DNA of 40,636 nucleotides from CAZVFX01 sp964626565. GTDB taxonomy: Bacteria; Myxococcota_A; UBA9042; CAIXZC01. Every line of letters starts with the position of its first letter. Within the stretch, counting starts at the first letter, position 1. A program made the position numbers and the translations under genes. Where the stretch lies: NCBI GenBank assembly GCA_964626565.1, contig CAZVFX010000065.1, forward strand, positions 1 through 40,636, written 5' to 3'. This document shows, piece by piece, positions 40,590 through 40,636 of the stretch. The notes below the pieces were generated by a model. It was not told where the DNA came from, did not search any database, and saw nothing but the letters and a program-made list of their open reading frames with translations.

Positions 40590-40636
40590 CTAGGGCACCA
40601 TGGGGCATCCGTCGGCGCACCACACTTCGTCGGCGT
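40590..40636 (-). CDS. Possible 3' end of a Cys-rich gene running into the window
   Basis: Read on the minus strand, the last 47 bases encode ADEVWCADGCPMVP followed by TAG (40590-40592). Composition (two cysteines, acidic, CADGC) resembles the exported proteins of this locus, and the stop lies 3 bases from the stop of the 37306 gene, a convergent layout as at 29421/29425. Only 14 residues are visible, so this is a suggestion. Confidence 0.35.
   Translation of the reverse strand, partial: ADEVWCADGCPMVP

Overview
The window is a GC-rich stretch of a Gram-negative genome, most likely an uncultured member of the Myxococcota or a relative. This rests on a MYXO-CTERM-type sorting tail (Gly-Gly-Cys, one membrane segment, Arg cluster), a Myxococcus-type cysteine-rich repeat, and many secreted proteins built from MopE-type CNGxDDDCDG motifs, CDDGNxCT repeats and thrombospondin type 3-like repeats. 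A 100-N gap at 21091-21190 shows that this is a draft, probably metagenomic, assembly. Taxonomy is an inference; no ribosomal marker is present.

Layout. 1-3.3 kb: initiator tRNA (minus strand) with its promoter, a MoaD/ThiS-like small protein, a Phd/PIN toxin-antitoxin pair, and two exported proteins of unknown function on convergent strands. 3.5-7.3 kb: a 1279-residue calcium-binding-type surface protein ending in a DUF2341-like domain. 7.4-10.0 kb: a small lytic transglycosylase-like protein diverges from an overlapping pair resembling MoeA and TrpA, both with altered active-site motifs. 10.1-20.2 kb: two giant paralogous lipoproteins with nearly the same N-terminal half, the same promoter and different C-terminal domains (LamG; right-handed beta-helix), separated by a DUF1684 protein. 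20.4-23.8 kb: a repeat-built, C39-like cysteine peptidase with a MYXO-CTERM tail, overlapping a Dabb-domain lipoprotein. 23.8-31.6 kb: collagen-like protein, small membrane protein, alpha/beta hydrolase lipoprotein, beta-propeller-like lipoprotein, nitroreductase and endonuclease/exonuclease/phosphatase lipoprotein. 31.7-40.6 kb: a tightly packed run of four same-strand surface genes (dockerin-like/beta-helix protein, small Cys-rich lipoprotein, IgGFc-binding-like lipoprotein, third giant paralogue).

How the genes fit together. Almost everything is exported: signal peptides or lipoboxes are visible on most products, often followed by an acidic tether and a disulfide-rich stalk carrying an adhesion- or carbohydrate-type domain. 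The region reads as a cell-surface display locus. The most distinctive features are (i) a constant-head, variable-tail family of giant lipoproteins, (ii) in-phase heptameric DNA arrays in spacers, three of them between convergent genes, and (iii) the coupled MoeA-like/TrpA-like pair with eroded catalytic motifs. Several sigma70-like promoters with a spacer near 17 bp, short leaders and a Shine-Dalgarno sequence close to the 5' end were found by eye; none has been tested.
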